Positions 45,202 through 57,795 of a DNA stretch of 64,000 nt are shown here, one piece after another. The stretch covers positions 16,519,058-16,583,057 of the forward strand of contig CM067515.1 of assembly GCA_034509495.1 (NCBI GenBank), read 5' to 3'. Every line of letters begins with the position of its first letter. Positions within the stretch are counted from its first letter, which is position 1. Origin of the DNA: Acestrorhynchus altus. Lineage: Eukaryota > Chordata > Actinopteri > Characiformes > Acestrorhynchidae. The notes beneath the pieces were generated by a model that saw only the letters and a program-made list of their open reading frames with translations, was not told the DNA's origin and did not search any database. The position numbers and the translations under genes are program-made.

Positions 45202-48200
45202 TTACTTTTTGGCATCCTGAACCTTCTGAATTTCCTGTAGGAAAACAACAGTAGTAGCATAAGTAATAATTTCATCAGAATTGCTCGTGAATATTCAAGT
45301 ATCAAAAGAATGTTTATAGCTCCACAGTTAAGTGTGTGTGAGGAGTCTTGTCCAAAGATGCTTATTGCTACACCATGGTGTTGCCCACCTAGGAAATAGA
45401 ACCCTAGTTTTACAGGGTAAATGGGTAAATAATCTGGTTCAAATCTGTTAAACATTAATAAAAAGGGTCCCTAAAGCTGTAAACAGAACAAAACAAAAAA
45501 TTTAAGCAGTCATTGTGTCCATGTGCAACCTGAATTGTGTGTTTCTATGAGTTTGAATTACCTCAATAAGAACACTTTTAAGTTTCTCATAGGCTTCATC
45601 CAAATCATCGTTAATTATGACCAAGTCGAAAACTCCCGGTTCCTTACCTGCAGATGTAGAGAGACAACCAAGATCAGAAATTAACTAGAGACCAGAATCT
45701 GAACATGAATTGCTTAATTGATTAAATAATATTTACTAAGCTCCATGTCAACCCGGGCTGCCTCCAGACGTTTCTGTAAACTCTCCTCCGATTCCGTCTT
45801 CCTGTCTCTAAGACGCTGCTCCTGCAAGGCACATTTCTCTGCTGGTCAGTTTAATGGCTTACATTTATAATTGTCACATGTAATTGAGCATAATAAATTA
45901 TTTTATTCAATTAAATATTCTGGTTTTATGCTGACTTAAAAAATGACAAAAGATCTTGTTATGACAGTGTCACTACTCATTCATGCAATTATCTTATCTA
46001 CAAATCAGGTATGGGCTAGCAGCTTCAGGTAGGCATCATGTACACATGAGCCATCTGCATAGTAAAAATGTGTGATTGAAAACTGCTGAGCAGATTATTA
46101 CACAATAGTGCAATACAAAAAACAAATCCAGTAAGCAGCTTTTCTGCAGATGGGAATATTTTGTTGATGAGAGAGGTCAACAGAAAATGACCAGTCTGGT
46201 TGGAGTTGACAGAGAGCCTATAGATAACCACTCTCTATCTCAGAATGCATAACATGCCCAAACTTGTGGAGGATGAAATACAACAGCAGAAGACTTCTTT
46301 CAGATGAGAACACAAAGCTGAGGCTGCAATGGGAACAGGCTTGCCAAAACAGGACAGTTGGAGACTGGAGACACATAACCTGGTCTGATGAATCTGGATT
46401 TTGGTGAGGCTCACAGATTGTAGGGTCAGAATTTGGTGTAAACAGCATGTGTTCCTAGTGTTCCATCTGTGAACGTAACCTTTGCTATGTGAACAGTCCA
46501 GGCTGGTACAGGTGGTGTAATAGTGTGGGGAAATGTTTTTGTTGCACATTTGTACCATTAAAACCCATAAATCATGGCTTGAATGACACATCGTATTTGT
46601 GTATTTTTGTTGACCATGTGCATCCAGTCATCATCCCAACTGACACTTCTTCTGAAACATCTTCAGGAAACGAGTGATGCAGACATATTGTAGAATCCAT
46701 AGCATGAGAAATGGAGTCAGTTTTGAGAACAAGTTGTGGATCTAATTATACAAGTGTATAAGGTTGTTAAATCTTTATTTTATGAACATTCCTTTGCTAT
46801 CTCTATTTGTGTATTACCAGGATCTCCATGGATGGTGGCTGGATCGATATGTAGATGGGATTCAGGTCAGTCTGCTTAATGTTTTTCACTCCTTGAATGT
46901 CAACATCCAGGATGCAGATCAGGTTCTGGGCTTGAACATCCTCTATGGAAGACTTGCTGAAGAGTAAAATGACAACAAACACTTCTTAAGGATTAATTCT
47001 ACATCAGGCTGCAAGTTATCTATGAATTGTATATTAAAAGAATATACTTTAAATCAACCTCCCAGGGATTTAATCATCACAAAATAAGGTATACTAAATG
47101 TTAATGTTATTAGACCTCCATTCTGGATGTACTAGTACTTCAATCTGAATATTTAGAATTTCAGTGTGGATATTAATGTTATTAGAGCTGCATTCTGCAT
47201 ATTAATGTTAGAACATTCTCTGGATATGTTATTAGAATATTTTCTAGATATTAATTATAATTAATAATGATCAATTTGTCTATTGTAATGTGATTAGTAC
47301 TTAGATGTTACTAGAACTTCCTTCTGGATATGAATGTCATTAGAATTTTGGATTAGGGTGGATGCCAGATCCAGTGGTTATTTTCCCTAATCTTGCTAAG
47401 ATTAAAGGCAACACTGTGACCACAGAGTGACAGGTGCCACTGTGAAACTCAACACAAGCCAGCACAGTTTCTGCTGCAGTTTCTTAACTCAGATGACCTA
47501 AGGGCATCCAAGGCTATGTACGGTTGTTCACAGAATACAGCAGTGGTTAGAAATCAATTTTAAATATAATATTAAACCAGTTCAGTTGATGATTGTAATA
47601 CCTTAAATATATATATATAATATTTAGTTATTAAAAATAATAACTAAAATATAAAAATCAGTTAAATCCAGAATGATGAGCTGTAGATAACATCAGAGAT
47701 TATAAGTCAAACATGAAATGTAATAATCAGAAGGCATAGCAAGTGGTGATCAAGGCAAAAAATGAAAAAAAGGGAAAACATTGTAAATAGATCTGAGAGT
47801 ATTTGAAATCTCAAAAATTCCATCTTGTGTCATGTTTATAAAGTTATATTACAAAAATAAATGATGAAATTAAATTAAATATGAATGTGATTTTCATTCT
47901 TTTTAACTGCAGAGTTACTGTGCGCTTTTGCTAAACACAGTAAATTGGTCCTCACCTAGTGCCGTACATATTCCCAGAGAACTCTGCATTTTCAATAAAC
48001 TCATTGTTGTCAATGGCCTCCTGCATCTTCTCCCTGCTGACGAAATGGTAATCTGTGGCAGATGGAGGATTACTGGTAAGACTCTGTGAGATAAGAAGGC
48101 TATGTGAGGAGAGTCACGGTTTCTGTTGCTAATGTAAAGAGAACTATTTCTGAAACAAAACACATGTACACAACAAACTCTAAACAGAAGTACTGCTGCT

Positions 48201-51200
48201 GTTGTAGAGGAGCTGCTTCAGTCAATCTGAACACTAACAATAAATGTCAGACATCTTAAACCTATTGCATCAGTAAGAACTCCTGGGCAAGACACCTACA
48301 TGTACATTCCGTGTAACATGACATATTCAAATAGATTCAGACAGATTGGAACATCAGCCATGAAGATAAATGTAAAACTGATCTGAATTACATTCTTGTG
48401 AGTTGCCTGGTTTTGTAAAAGATTAACTTGAGAGCTGGAAGGAGTTCAGTGAAAAAGAACGCGATTGAAATGGTCATGAATAATGTCCATGTGAAGAACC
48501 TTCACTGAATGTATATTTTCTTTAACAACATAAAGGTTCTTCATGCTAAAATGCCTATTTCAAGTCATTTCTTAAAAGAACCAAAAGTGTCACTTCTATG
48601 CCCTCACTCAAAGAACCATTTGGTGCCTTAATTATGAGTTTACATTATTTCTTAGCTACAGTGCACAGTGTATGAGAAAATGTGCTCAAATCTTAGTGTT
48701 TATTCCTCCACAACAGCCAAGGGAAGGGTTTTATAAAGAACTGCAGACAAACATTTCTACAAAAGACGCTAAATCAGTGATCTCCACACTCATCTCTATT
48801 CTTACACAACCAATTCAATCTCCTAATGGCTTGAATCAAGTGTCAAGCAGGAACAAACACTGTGCAGGGATATTTTGGCTGGGAGGTGGGAGGGTGGGGG
48901 GTGGTGGTGGTTTGAACTACTAGCATTCAAAGCAGGCACAGTCATTAGCATGACAACGTACTGTATGTAGCCTTCTGTATCAATTTATCATCATTATACA
49001 ATGAAAGAGATTTGTTAGACCCCATATGAAGCAGACAAAATATACAAATATGCAATATTAACATATTATTAATGACTGCCACAACAAACTATTGAGCAAT
49101 GCCTATATCAGTGTATTGTTCATTAACAGTAGACAGTGTTTGCTGAGCAACATGGCAGTCAACGGTTGTTCCCTAAACATCAACAAATCATATTGTCTTA
49201 ATGAGTAGGTTTATTATTAATATCTAGTGTTTTCTGGTGTTCTAATACAATAATAAATCATCTCTCTTGGGAGACTGAATGGGTTTATATTGATTGATTT
49301 TATAATTCCTTCAAACATACCTTAGCCACATGTAATAAGCCATATGTAACAAAAAATGGACATAGAGCCTTGGATAAAAAACCACAGGTAACAAACCATG
49401 GTAACAAGCCATAAGTATGCAACCATGGGTAGTAACCCATAGTATCAGGCCATTGTTAATAAGCCACACATAACGAGCCATGCGTAACAACTTGTGTGGA
49501 ATGAGCTACAGATAACAAGCCATAGTTAATGAACCATGGTTTACAATCCATTTTAACAGGCCTCTTGTAATGAGCCACAGGTAACAAGCCACCAGTAACA
49601 GGTTGCAGGTAATAAGCCATAGGTTACAACCCATGAATAATAAGCTATAGGTAACAAGACACAGGTAACAAGACATGGGTAACGAAACATGGATTAAAAA
49701 AAAACCTTTTAATGAACTAATACTCTGCACCAACTCCTGTGCATCAGTTGGGTCGAATGGCATGTTTCTTTGTTTGAATCATTTACCGTAACAAAAACAC
49801 TGAAGTGAAGACAGACATCTTTCATCAGAACACAGATCAGCTCTCCAAACAGAGAGGAGAAACTGACCCATGATATTGAGAAAAGAGCTGTATGACCCTT
49901 AGTGTTTAAATGCAGTAGCGGTCCATTACAGATCAGAGTTGTGCTTCATTATGGATGTGTTGAAGGTATAATTTGTGTTTCTGAAAATCGACTAAATATC
50001 AGAACTATCAGAAGTGTCAGCTTTAGTGACTATTACTACAATACATGTGTGACAATATCTAATGTATGGGATATTCTGTATTATTGCATAATTTGGTTTA
50101 TACAATGCTTTACTATGCTACACTTTATTACATTTGTGTCTCCTGAAATACTAAAAGCAACTGGAGAAAACTGGTCTTTATATACATTTAATTGCTCTAA
50201 ATCTTACAATTATTGTCAGCACTCTATGTCATATATGCCCATACTTACACCAAAACCTTGCATTAGCTAGAACATTATACTGCAAGCCCAGGATACAACT
50301 ATTATATTTTTTCACTTAAATTGTAAATTATATTATTCATTTAACTTGTAATAGGACCCATGATGATTGGCTTGGTATAAAAGCTTGGTATAATTGTTGT
50401 GATGCAAATACTTAGTCAGGTACCTGTGTTTGTGCCATTAGGGAGTCTCTTTGGGTAAAACAGGACACATCTAGAAAACACAGGGGGCTATTTTCAAAAG
50501 CTTTTTACTCCAAAGTGCACTCTGGCATTGAAATCTTTAAAGATCATACATGACTAATAGTTGTCTGAATTGTAAATCATTGTAAATAATTTTTCCACTT
50601 TTCCACATTTGGATTTGAGGAAGATGAAAGTAACCCCCCATCACTCTCTCGTCACATCAATGATCAGCATAATCTAATGATGATAATAAAGACAGTGCTT
50701 AAGTAACTGAAATATGGTCTACACCTTCAGATGATACAGAGGATAGGACGTCTGCTACGGGTAGTAATGTAGCCCCAAGAAGCATTGGGAGACAATTGAG
50801 TCCTATGGAGAAACAACAAAGGCACATTTGGGAGAAAAAAGATGTTTTTACTCCCATCATTTTCAGACACAGTTCACACTTGGGAGTAAGAAGCAACAAA
50901 AATTCACTTTCAGTTGTGACCTCTTAGACTGAGGGTATAAAGCAATTGTGGGTAGAGAGGTTGGTGTGGTTTATGAGTGTCATCAGTCCTGTTTCACTAC
51001 TCTCTGAATATGTCCACGGAATGGACTGGCCAATGGGAGAATCAGGAAAAATTCCAGTGGGCCAACATGGATGTGGGCCACTATGGAAATGGGCCCCTGA
51101 GAAGAAGGCCAAACCCTCACCCCCCCCTTCAACACAACGAAAGCATTCAAAAGACAAAAATTCAGTGACTATATTCTATGTGTTCTGTTGGTAGAGTGAG

Positions 51201-52730
51201 GCCACTATGTTAGGTTAAATTAGTGGCCACTCTCAGAGCAAGAGGAGGGGAACATTAGAGCAAATTTTTTAGCTAGATCAATTTCAGTTACTTAAACAAC
51301 TTTATAATGCTAAAACCTTTTTGACCAGTTTCAACATAACATACACTATATGTCCAAATGTTTGTGGAACCCCCTTCTAATGAATACTTTCAGCTACTTT
51401 AAGTTGCACCTATTGCTGACACATTTGTGAAAATGCACACACAGCTTGCCTAAAGACTGTTGAGCTGTACTATCAATAAAATAGACTTTCGAGCAGATAT
51501 ATTTCGAGCTGATGAATGAATGAATAAATAGCCTTAATATCTAGGCTACCCTAGGCTAATTTCATGGGATGTTTCTATAGTTTCTTGAACAAAATTTCAA
51601 TTTCAAAATTTCATCAAAAATATACTTTTGCCTACAATTAGTTGTGTATTTTTTGCTTATAAGATTGAAAATGCAAGACATCGGATGGGTTATTCGTAAT
51701 GATTAGATAACACAGATATTTACTTTAATAATTTCTTCAAAATGCTTGACAGTTGTCCTTTTTATTATTTATATGTTTTATTATTATCCATTCTCATGAA
51801 TTTTATTTTGAAATTTGAGCAAAAAGAGAGCAAAAAGTCCCTACTCATTTTTCATTTAGAACCCAATATCTGGGTCAGTGATGTCATTAACTCCGCCCCT
51901 CTTGCTGATCAGTCAGAGTCTGCATGCAGGTTTGTATGTACATGTGGACAGAGCGGTGTACATGCATGGGAACCTCCTTTGGTATTTAAACTGGCATTTT
52001 ATTCATTTGGAAATAAGTGAATTTTAGCTTTTTTCCTGAGCTGGATTATTAACTGATAATTAAGTTTTTGTATCATATTTGTTTCATGTCTGTAGGTTAC
52101 TCTGATCCTGAGATTTTAAGCCTAGAAAATGGCATGCCTGCAAAGTACAGATCACAGGTCCTTAGAGTTAGGTAAGATTACCTTTTTATTCGCACCTTTT
52201 ACAGCTTTAAAATGTGACTAAACCATAGTCCTACCAAGCGAATTATAGTATGAGAACTTGGTAAAAGTTATCTGAGAGGGTGGCCAAACTTGAGTATAAA
52301 CAAATTAGTACTGAAACAGGCAGCTGAGGACTGAACCAAACTATATCTGGAAAATGTGTGTGCTAAGAATTATGTACATAGAAGATATTACATGCAGTTA
52401 GAGATTATTGTGTTGTTTTACTGTATATAATTAAAGTTTCTTAAACATTCCAGTTTCTAGATGGTGGGAAACCCCATACCTTTGCCGTCCTCTTCTCCAG
52501 GACGAGGATTCCTGGTTGTATCTTCAAAAAGAAAGCAAGAAAATTGATAACAAAATTGACCATTCATCCATTGGTTAAAAGTTGGCTTAAAGGCTGGTTT
52601 GAAGATGGAAGAACTTACGGGACACACTGAATCCAAACACACCCTCATATTCTTTCATCAGCTTTTTAAGCAGGGTGCTTTTACCAGCCCCAGATGGGCC
52701 ACTGAGAACTACTGGCCTGGGTCCTGCCAT
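45202..52730 (-). CDS. guk1: Guanylate kinase
   Basis: Seven coding exons join in phase: 52,619-52,730, 52,480-52,521, 47,956-48,052, 46,818-46,956, 45,737-45,821, 45,562-45,647 and 45,202-45,234. The product is 197 aa, the standard cytosolic GUK1 length. It phosphorylates GMP/dGMP to GDP/dGDP with ATP, an essential step of purine salvage and nucleotide supply. Seen: P-loop GPSGAGKS (11-18), GMP-binding HTTRNPRPGE, EFIENAEFSGNMYGTS, ILDVDIQGV, the lid segment RLRDRKTESEESLQKRL, and FDLVIINDDLDEAY near the end. The frame is intact with GT-AG introns. An acceptor 4 bases before the ATG, and a donor at 55,629, indicate an untranslated first exon and a 2.9-kb first intron. Teleosts have two guk1 copies; which one this is cannot be told here. 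Confidence 0.95.
45990..46690 (+). pseudogene. Degenerate Tc1-like transposase fragment
   Basis: Broken plus-strand frames read like a fish Tc1-type transposase: the 'AKTGQLETGDT.PGLMNLDF'-like stretch near 46,340-46,400, and VDHVHPVIIPTDTSSETSS near 46,605-46,665, where FFQQDNA would normally follow. Termini are not recognisable. It lies in a guk1 intron, antisense to the gene. Confidence 0.6.
47060..47350. repeat. Degenerate ~35-bp 'ATTAATGTTATTAGAAC' repeats
   Basis: Irregular units (GGATATTAATGTTATTAGAA and variants) recur about seven times in a guk1 intron. Confidence 0.55.
49320..49700. repeat. Minisatellite of ~15-bp 'AAGCCATAGGTAAC' units
   Basis: Over twenty degenerate units of 14-16 bp (AACAAGCCATAGGTAA type) lie in the large guk1 intron. 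On the minus strand they give a chance frame of repeating hydrophobic residues. Confidence 0.8.
51345..51500 (-). mobile_element. MITE family A fragment
   Basis: The right terminus in inverse orientation (ACACTATATGTCCAAATGTT), followed by the CACACAGCTTGCC internal block; the remainder is lost. It lies in the large guk1 intron. Confidence 0.7.
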
Positions 52731-53948
52731 TTGCCTGGGAAATAGGCAAAAGACATCCTTCTTTAAAGAGCCATGTACAAGAGGTTGTTCAGCATATCAT
52801 TACTGTTGAATGAAAAATGTGTATCTCCAAAATGGAGACTTTATGTGAGAAAGCAAAAATGCTCTTAATTTTGAATGATAATGAATGTAAAATAAGTGTA
52901 ATTAAAGTAATCACTGATCATTTCTATTGGTCCATTCATTATGAAATTCTGATACAATATAAAGAACTGTGAGATGCACATTATGGAGAAAACTAAAATT
53001 GGAGATGTGTGGTTATTATTGGACAATAATTATATATAAGATCTATTAACAAGGCAGCACATTTACTTGAACCCTTTTAAAAACTATTTTAATTTAGGAA
53101 ATTTGTTGCACATAGATTATTTTGCAGTGCTCTATGTTTATCATAGATTAGGCCAGTCCTGCTCTGTCCAGTTAATAGCGATCCACCTGGCCAGCTCCTG
53201 CCTCTGCAGATTGGCATCTCCACATGTAAATCTCAGAGGCTAATCTCCTGATCCTGGCATTAGCAACTCCACTTAGTGCTCTTTGGACAATGTCCAGTTA
53301 TTTGTGTTATTTGGGTGAAAAAAGTAAAGATCCAAAGAAAACCTGAGAACATTTTTTTCTGTGAATGAATGTTTTCTCTCCATGTTTCGTCTAAAGGTTC
53401 TGATGTGTGAACAGCTCCAGCACTGAGGCTGAAGTAAGGTTGGCTTAAGGTTGGTGACTGGGAGCCATTAAGTCTTTTTTAAAGGTGGAAACAAAGTTCT
53501 GAATGAATTACGAGAGAGACAAGGGTATAATAAAGGAATAACACGTTGTGTAACTTAGCATTTTAATATTTACCTTTAATATTTATCCCAAGTATTTGTG
53601 ACTATTTTTGTCTTTTTGACTCATTGCTTGATAGTAATTACAAATTAAGAAAGATGAAAAGGCAAACATTTGATTATTGATGTATGAATATACAGGGATG
53701 TACTGATACAACACAACAAACAGCAAAGTGGTAAATACAGTATTTCTTTTTGGAGATGTGAGGTTTTGAATGACAGTCACAAGATAATAAATCTGGGAAG
53801 TGTCAGATTATAATTTAAAAATGAAATGTTTTGTAATCTAACAAAATACACAAATGACAAAACAGTTTCAGATGAGATGAATTTTGTTATGAAACATTTT
53901 AAATAAGACATTATACACACAATTTAGAACCTGGTTATTGTATTACAA

Positions 53949-53978
53949 AGAACAAACAAACAAAACAAACAAACAAAC

Positions 53979-54063
<85 letters not shown>
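53949..54063. repeat. (AAAC)n then (AACT)n tetranucleotide repeat
   Basis: A short (AAAC)n run changes directly into about 21 perfect ACTA units, in guk1 intron 1. An (AT)n run follows at about 54,527-54,555 and a poly(A) run at 54,656-54,673. Confidence 0.95.
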
Positions 54064-54522
54064 GGAGCACAAGTTAGAATTCTTGAATGGTTTAATAAAA
54101 AACATGGTGTGACTTTATAACATAACATTCCTATTTAAGGTCAGAAGTCTTCTAGAAGAGGTCCGCTGTCCTACTCAGCAGTACAGGTGGATTTTGTAAG
54201 GCTGTATGGGCTTAATCTACATTGAAGTTAAATATGTCCTAATGAAGTCAGACTAGGCCAGTGAAGAGGATTAGCTAGACATAAGACAGCAGGGGCAGCA
54301 GAGGCCCAGTGACCTGAAGCTAGTCTGATCACGTGTCTGCAGGAACTTACCTCTCCTGCCTTTTTTCAGGTCACAAGACCTGGTTGTTCATATATAATTA
54401 AGTGATATTTGATTAATTATCAAATGTATACTCTGGTTAGTAAAATATCTACCTTCCACTCACAGCTAATAACACACAACAACTTCTACTATCTGTTCAC
54501 AGTAAATGTGATTGGATCATTC

Positions 54523-54556
<34 letters not shown>

Positions 54557-55628
54557 CGATATTAAATGATATCATAAACTCATAATCATCTAATAATCAT
54601 CAATAATACAACATTCTATATATTAGTCATTCTAATACACTGTTGTCACAGGGCTAAAAAAAAAAAAAAAAAACAGGCTAATAATAAGTCTAGAATGAGG
54701 AAGGGTTTTATTTATTTTTTAGAAACTATATAAAAAGCCACCTTTTTTTCTAAAAAGATGCTTCTAAGCTAAATAAATATAAAAAATATTTGTCATGTAC
54801 TTTTTATATTTGTTTACATTGAAACTACACAAAACTTTGGCCTGACACTTTGAAATTATCTTTGTATTTTACATAAATATAAAACAACTTACATATTTTT
54901 TATGCAGTTCATTGTTATTTCACATATACACACTATATACATTGAGACTTGGACTTTACAGTAATGCTATAAAAATTATAACCAGTCAATATATTCAGAG
55001 TTATTTTAACATTGCTAATGGTAAAAAGTGGTAAGCCTGAAAAAATTATATGTGGCATTGAAATTAAAATTCTGGCACTTGGATGTAAATATATTATATA
55101 TTATGGTTATTATATACAATTTACTTCTATGCTATTTAAATAAAACACTTAATATAATGACCAATAAACCATGATTGTCTTCTGAGTTGATGCAATCTTG
55201 ATTATGGTAAAAAAAAAAAAAGGGGAAATCTGAAAATATACATTCACTATTTTGCCTTCTAACAATTTACATTTATCTAAAAAATATCTTAAAAAATGTG
55301 ATTCGGGCATACGGCTGTGTGTTCATAATCATTTGAGGCAATGCTAACTTTCTGTGAGGGATAAGTTTCTCTAGAATGGAGCATTTCACACCAGACCCAG
55401 TGTGAATCTTAATCATTTAATTTTGCAAATCAATTTTTATAAATCAGTGAAGCTCCCCTTTAATTTTAGAATTAGTTTGATTTTGGTCTGACCATATTCT
55501 ATAAAGTGCAACTATATAAAACGCCAGGTTTTTAATTTAATTGTGTATTTATTTTAGGTTTGATTAGGCTCAGTTTTCAAGGCCTTAAATGACTGTGAAC
55601 TGTGAAATTTTAGAAGAGCAGTTCTTAC

Positions 55629-55790
55629 CTCGTTGACGCTTGTTGTGCAGGTATAAATTGAGGGTGTGTGTGTGTATGTGTGTGTGTGTGTGAGCGTAAG
55701 TAACTTGTTGCTCCAGCTTACTGCCAGCAACAATTACCACCTGATCCACTCACTCCAGCCAATCAGATTGAAGGCTGAGTATGTTGCTTG
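55629..55790 (-). promoter_or_regulatory. guk1 first exon and promoter region
   Basis: A strong donor (CAACGAG/GTAAGAAC) ends a probable untranslated exon at 55,629. A (GT)n tract (55,658-55,692) lies about 30 bases upstream and a CCAAT box at 55,759-55,763. The transcription start is not defined. Confidence 0.45.
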
Positions 55791-55867
55791 CCATTATGCA
55801 CTGAAAGACTATCAGCCATAGAGATTAGGAAGAATGAATCTGCCTGTCAGCCTATATGGTCATTTTT

Positions 55868-56145
55868 CCTGGTCCAAATATTAGTGGACAGAATGCATTC
55901 AGCTACTTTAAATTGCACCTACTTTAAGTTGTCGACACAGGTGTGCAAATGCACTCACAGCTTGTCTAGTCCTCCAATATTTTTGGAATGAGGTGCATTG
56001 ATGAGCATTCAATATCCTGACCTCACTAATGTTCTTGTCGCTGGATGCAATAAAATTCTTACAGCAATGCTCATAAATTCAATAGAAAGCTCTCCCTGGA
56101 CAGTACAGCTACTCCAACAAATGCAGGATAAAGTCTTTTAATACC
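55868..56145 (-). mobile_element. MITE family A copy near guk1 promoter
   Basis: It is in inverse orientation, with GGTCCAAATATTAGTGGACA, CACAGCTTGTCTAGTCC and CTGACCTCACTAATGTTCTT blocks. The middle part around the usual GGAGCAGTGG is deleted. Confidence 0.75.
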
Positions 56146-56284
56146 CTTGTTTTCAGAAGGAACAATGAATGAGAATCTGTGACCATCAGAAAAACCTATC
56201 ATATAAGTTTTAATTTACAGAGTTTGTCATTCACCTCTTAAAGGCTTTGAATAAAGAAGACCTGACTAATAGCGATACACACTC

Positions 56285-56420
56285 ATTGTGCTCTTTGTTA
56301 TAACCACTTGCACTTCTGCTCACTGGCCACTTTATGAGCTCCACCTACTTTAGATAGATATTAGTATAGTGGTTTGGGGTGGACCACTCTCAGAAAAGCT
56401 GTATCATTATGACCAAGAGA
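56285..56420. mobile_element. MITE family B fragment
   Basis: CTGCTCACTGGCCACTTTAT and GAGCTCCACCTAC match the internal part of the 18.3-kb copy (TCACTCATTGTCCATTTAAT, CAGCTCCACTTTCC). No ends are visible. Confidence 0.45.
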
Positions 56421-56825
56421 GACTCTGCATTCAGAAACTGACCAATGAAGAAAGGCTAGATGAAGTCTAACTCAAACTTTGCATTTGGAAATGTATACAT
56501 CTGTATGCCAGTGAAGTGGCACTACAAACAGGGGTTGGAAGAGAATCATGAGATGTCATATTATGACTGGTAGACACAACACTGCCACATGATACTGTCT
56601 CACCTATCTGGATGCTCTTCAACATGCAGTTGGAACTGGGTCAACTTTAACTTTAAAACTTTTCATTTTCCATCTTGTCTTATTTAGAACCTGATATATT
56701 AAAACTTTTTATTGATGTTGATTGATCAGTATCAGTACAGTAACTCAGAATCATCACATTGAATTTTCAGTATCTTTATAGTAATTCAAAATCATCATAC
56801 TGAATCATCAGCATCTGTATACTAA

Positions 56826-56935
56826 CTGGGTGGCACACTGGAGCAGTGGATAGCGCTCTTGCCTCACAGCAAGTAGGACCTGGGTTCGATCCCTGTGTGT
56901 GGCGACCTATGAAGTTTCTGTGTGGAGTTTGCATG
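56826..56935 (+). mobile_element. tRNA-derived SINE, copy 1
   Basis: TGGAGCAGTGGATAGCGCTC (A-box-like) and CTGGGTTCGATCCC (B-box-like), then TTTCTGTGTGGAGTTTGCAT. It is truncated at the 3' end. It resembles the DANA/Mermaid type of fish SINE. Confidence 0.75.
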
Positions 56936-57024
56936 AATGAATGTATTGTAACTCAGAATCATCATATTGCTTTTTTTATCTATATATTAACTCAAAATCA
57001 TAATTTTTGACTTCTCGTTAACAG

Positions 57025-57205
57025 CTGGCACGGTGGTGCAGTGGATAGCGCTGTTGCCTCACAGCAAGAAGGACCTGGGTTTGATCCTCCCTGCGATGGA
57101 TTAGTGCCCTGTCTTCGGTTGTTTCCTGCACTTGCGCTCAGAGTTGCCGGCTGGGCACCGGCTCTCCCGTGACCCTATTCAGGAATAAGTGGTTTACAAA
57201 ATGTA
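57025..57205 (+). mobile_element. tRNA-derived SINE, copy 2
   Basis: GGCACGGTGGTGCAGTGGAT start and CCTGGGTTTGATCC box; the middle of the body is deleted, and the end (GTGACCCTATTCAGGAATAA) is retained. Confidence 0.75.
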
Positions 57206-57278
57206 TGGATACATCTTTCAGTACCTTTATAGTGACTAGGAATAATTTAAATATATAGAAATATAAGTAGAAAAACTG

Positions 57279-57595
57279 GTGGCATGGTGGTGCAGTGGAT
57301 AGCACTGTTGCCTCACAGCATGAAGGACCTGGGTTTGATCCCTGGGTAGGGTGACCTTGGATGTTTGCATGTTCTCCCTGTGTTTGTGTTGGTCTCCTTT
57401 GGGTGGTTTCCCCCCACAGTTGGTACCATGGTAGGTGAATTGGTGACTCTAAAGTGGCCTTTGGTGTGTGCACTCTATGATGGACACACCATCATATCTA
57501 GGGTTGTTTCATGCCCTTGTGTTCAGAGTTGCCAGCTGGGCACTGGCTCACCTGTGACCCTATTCAGGAATGAGTGGTTCAGAAGATGGATGGAA
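57279..57595 (+). mobile_element. tRNA-derived SINE, copy 3 (longest)
   Basis: The fullest copy, with A- and B-box-like motifs, the GTTTGCATGTTCTCCCTGTG body and GTGACCCTATTCAGGAATGA end. All three copies are in the same orientation within 770 bases. Confidence 0.8.
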
Positions 57596-57795
57596 GTACA
57601 AAAATGCAAAATGTTTGTATTGGATTTTCTGTATCAGTAAATTGGCAAAATCACAAGAATGAATTTTTAATATCAGTACAAAAGTCTCATATTGAATTTT
57701 TAGTATCGCTACAATAACTCAAAACCATCATTCTGAATTTTTAGTCTGAGTACAGTGACCAAAACCCACCATATACAATTTTCAGGAGTATCATA

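Noticed and set aside
57138..57473. 111-codon minus-strand frame
   Set aside because: It runs antisense through two SINE copies.
56826..57595. tRNA genes
   Set aside because: A- and B-box-like motifs are present but no cloverleaf or acceptor stem; they are SINE heads.
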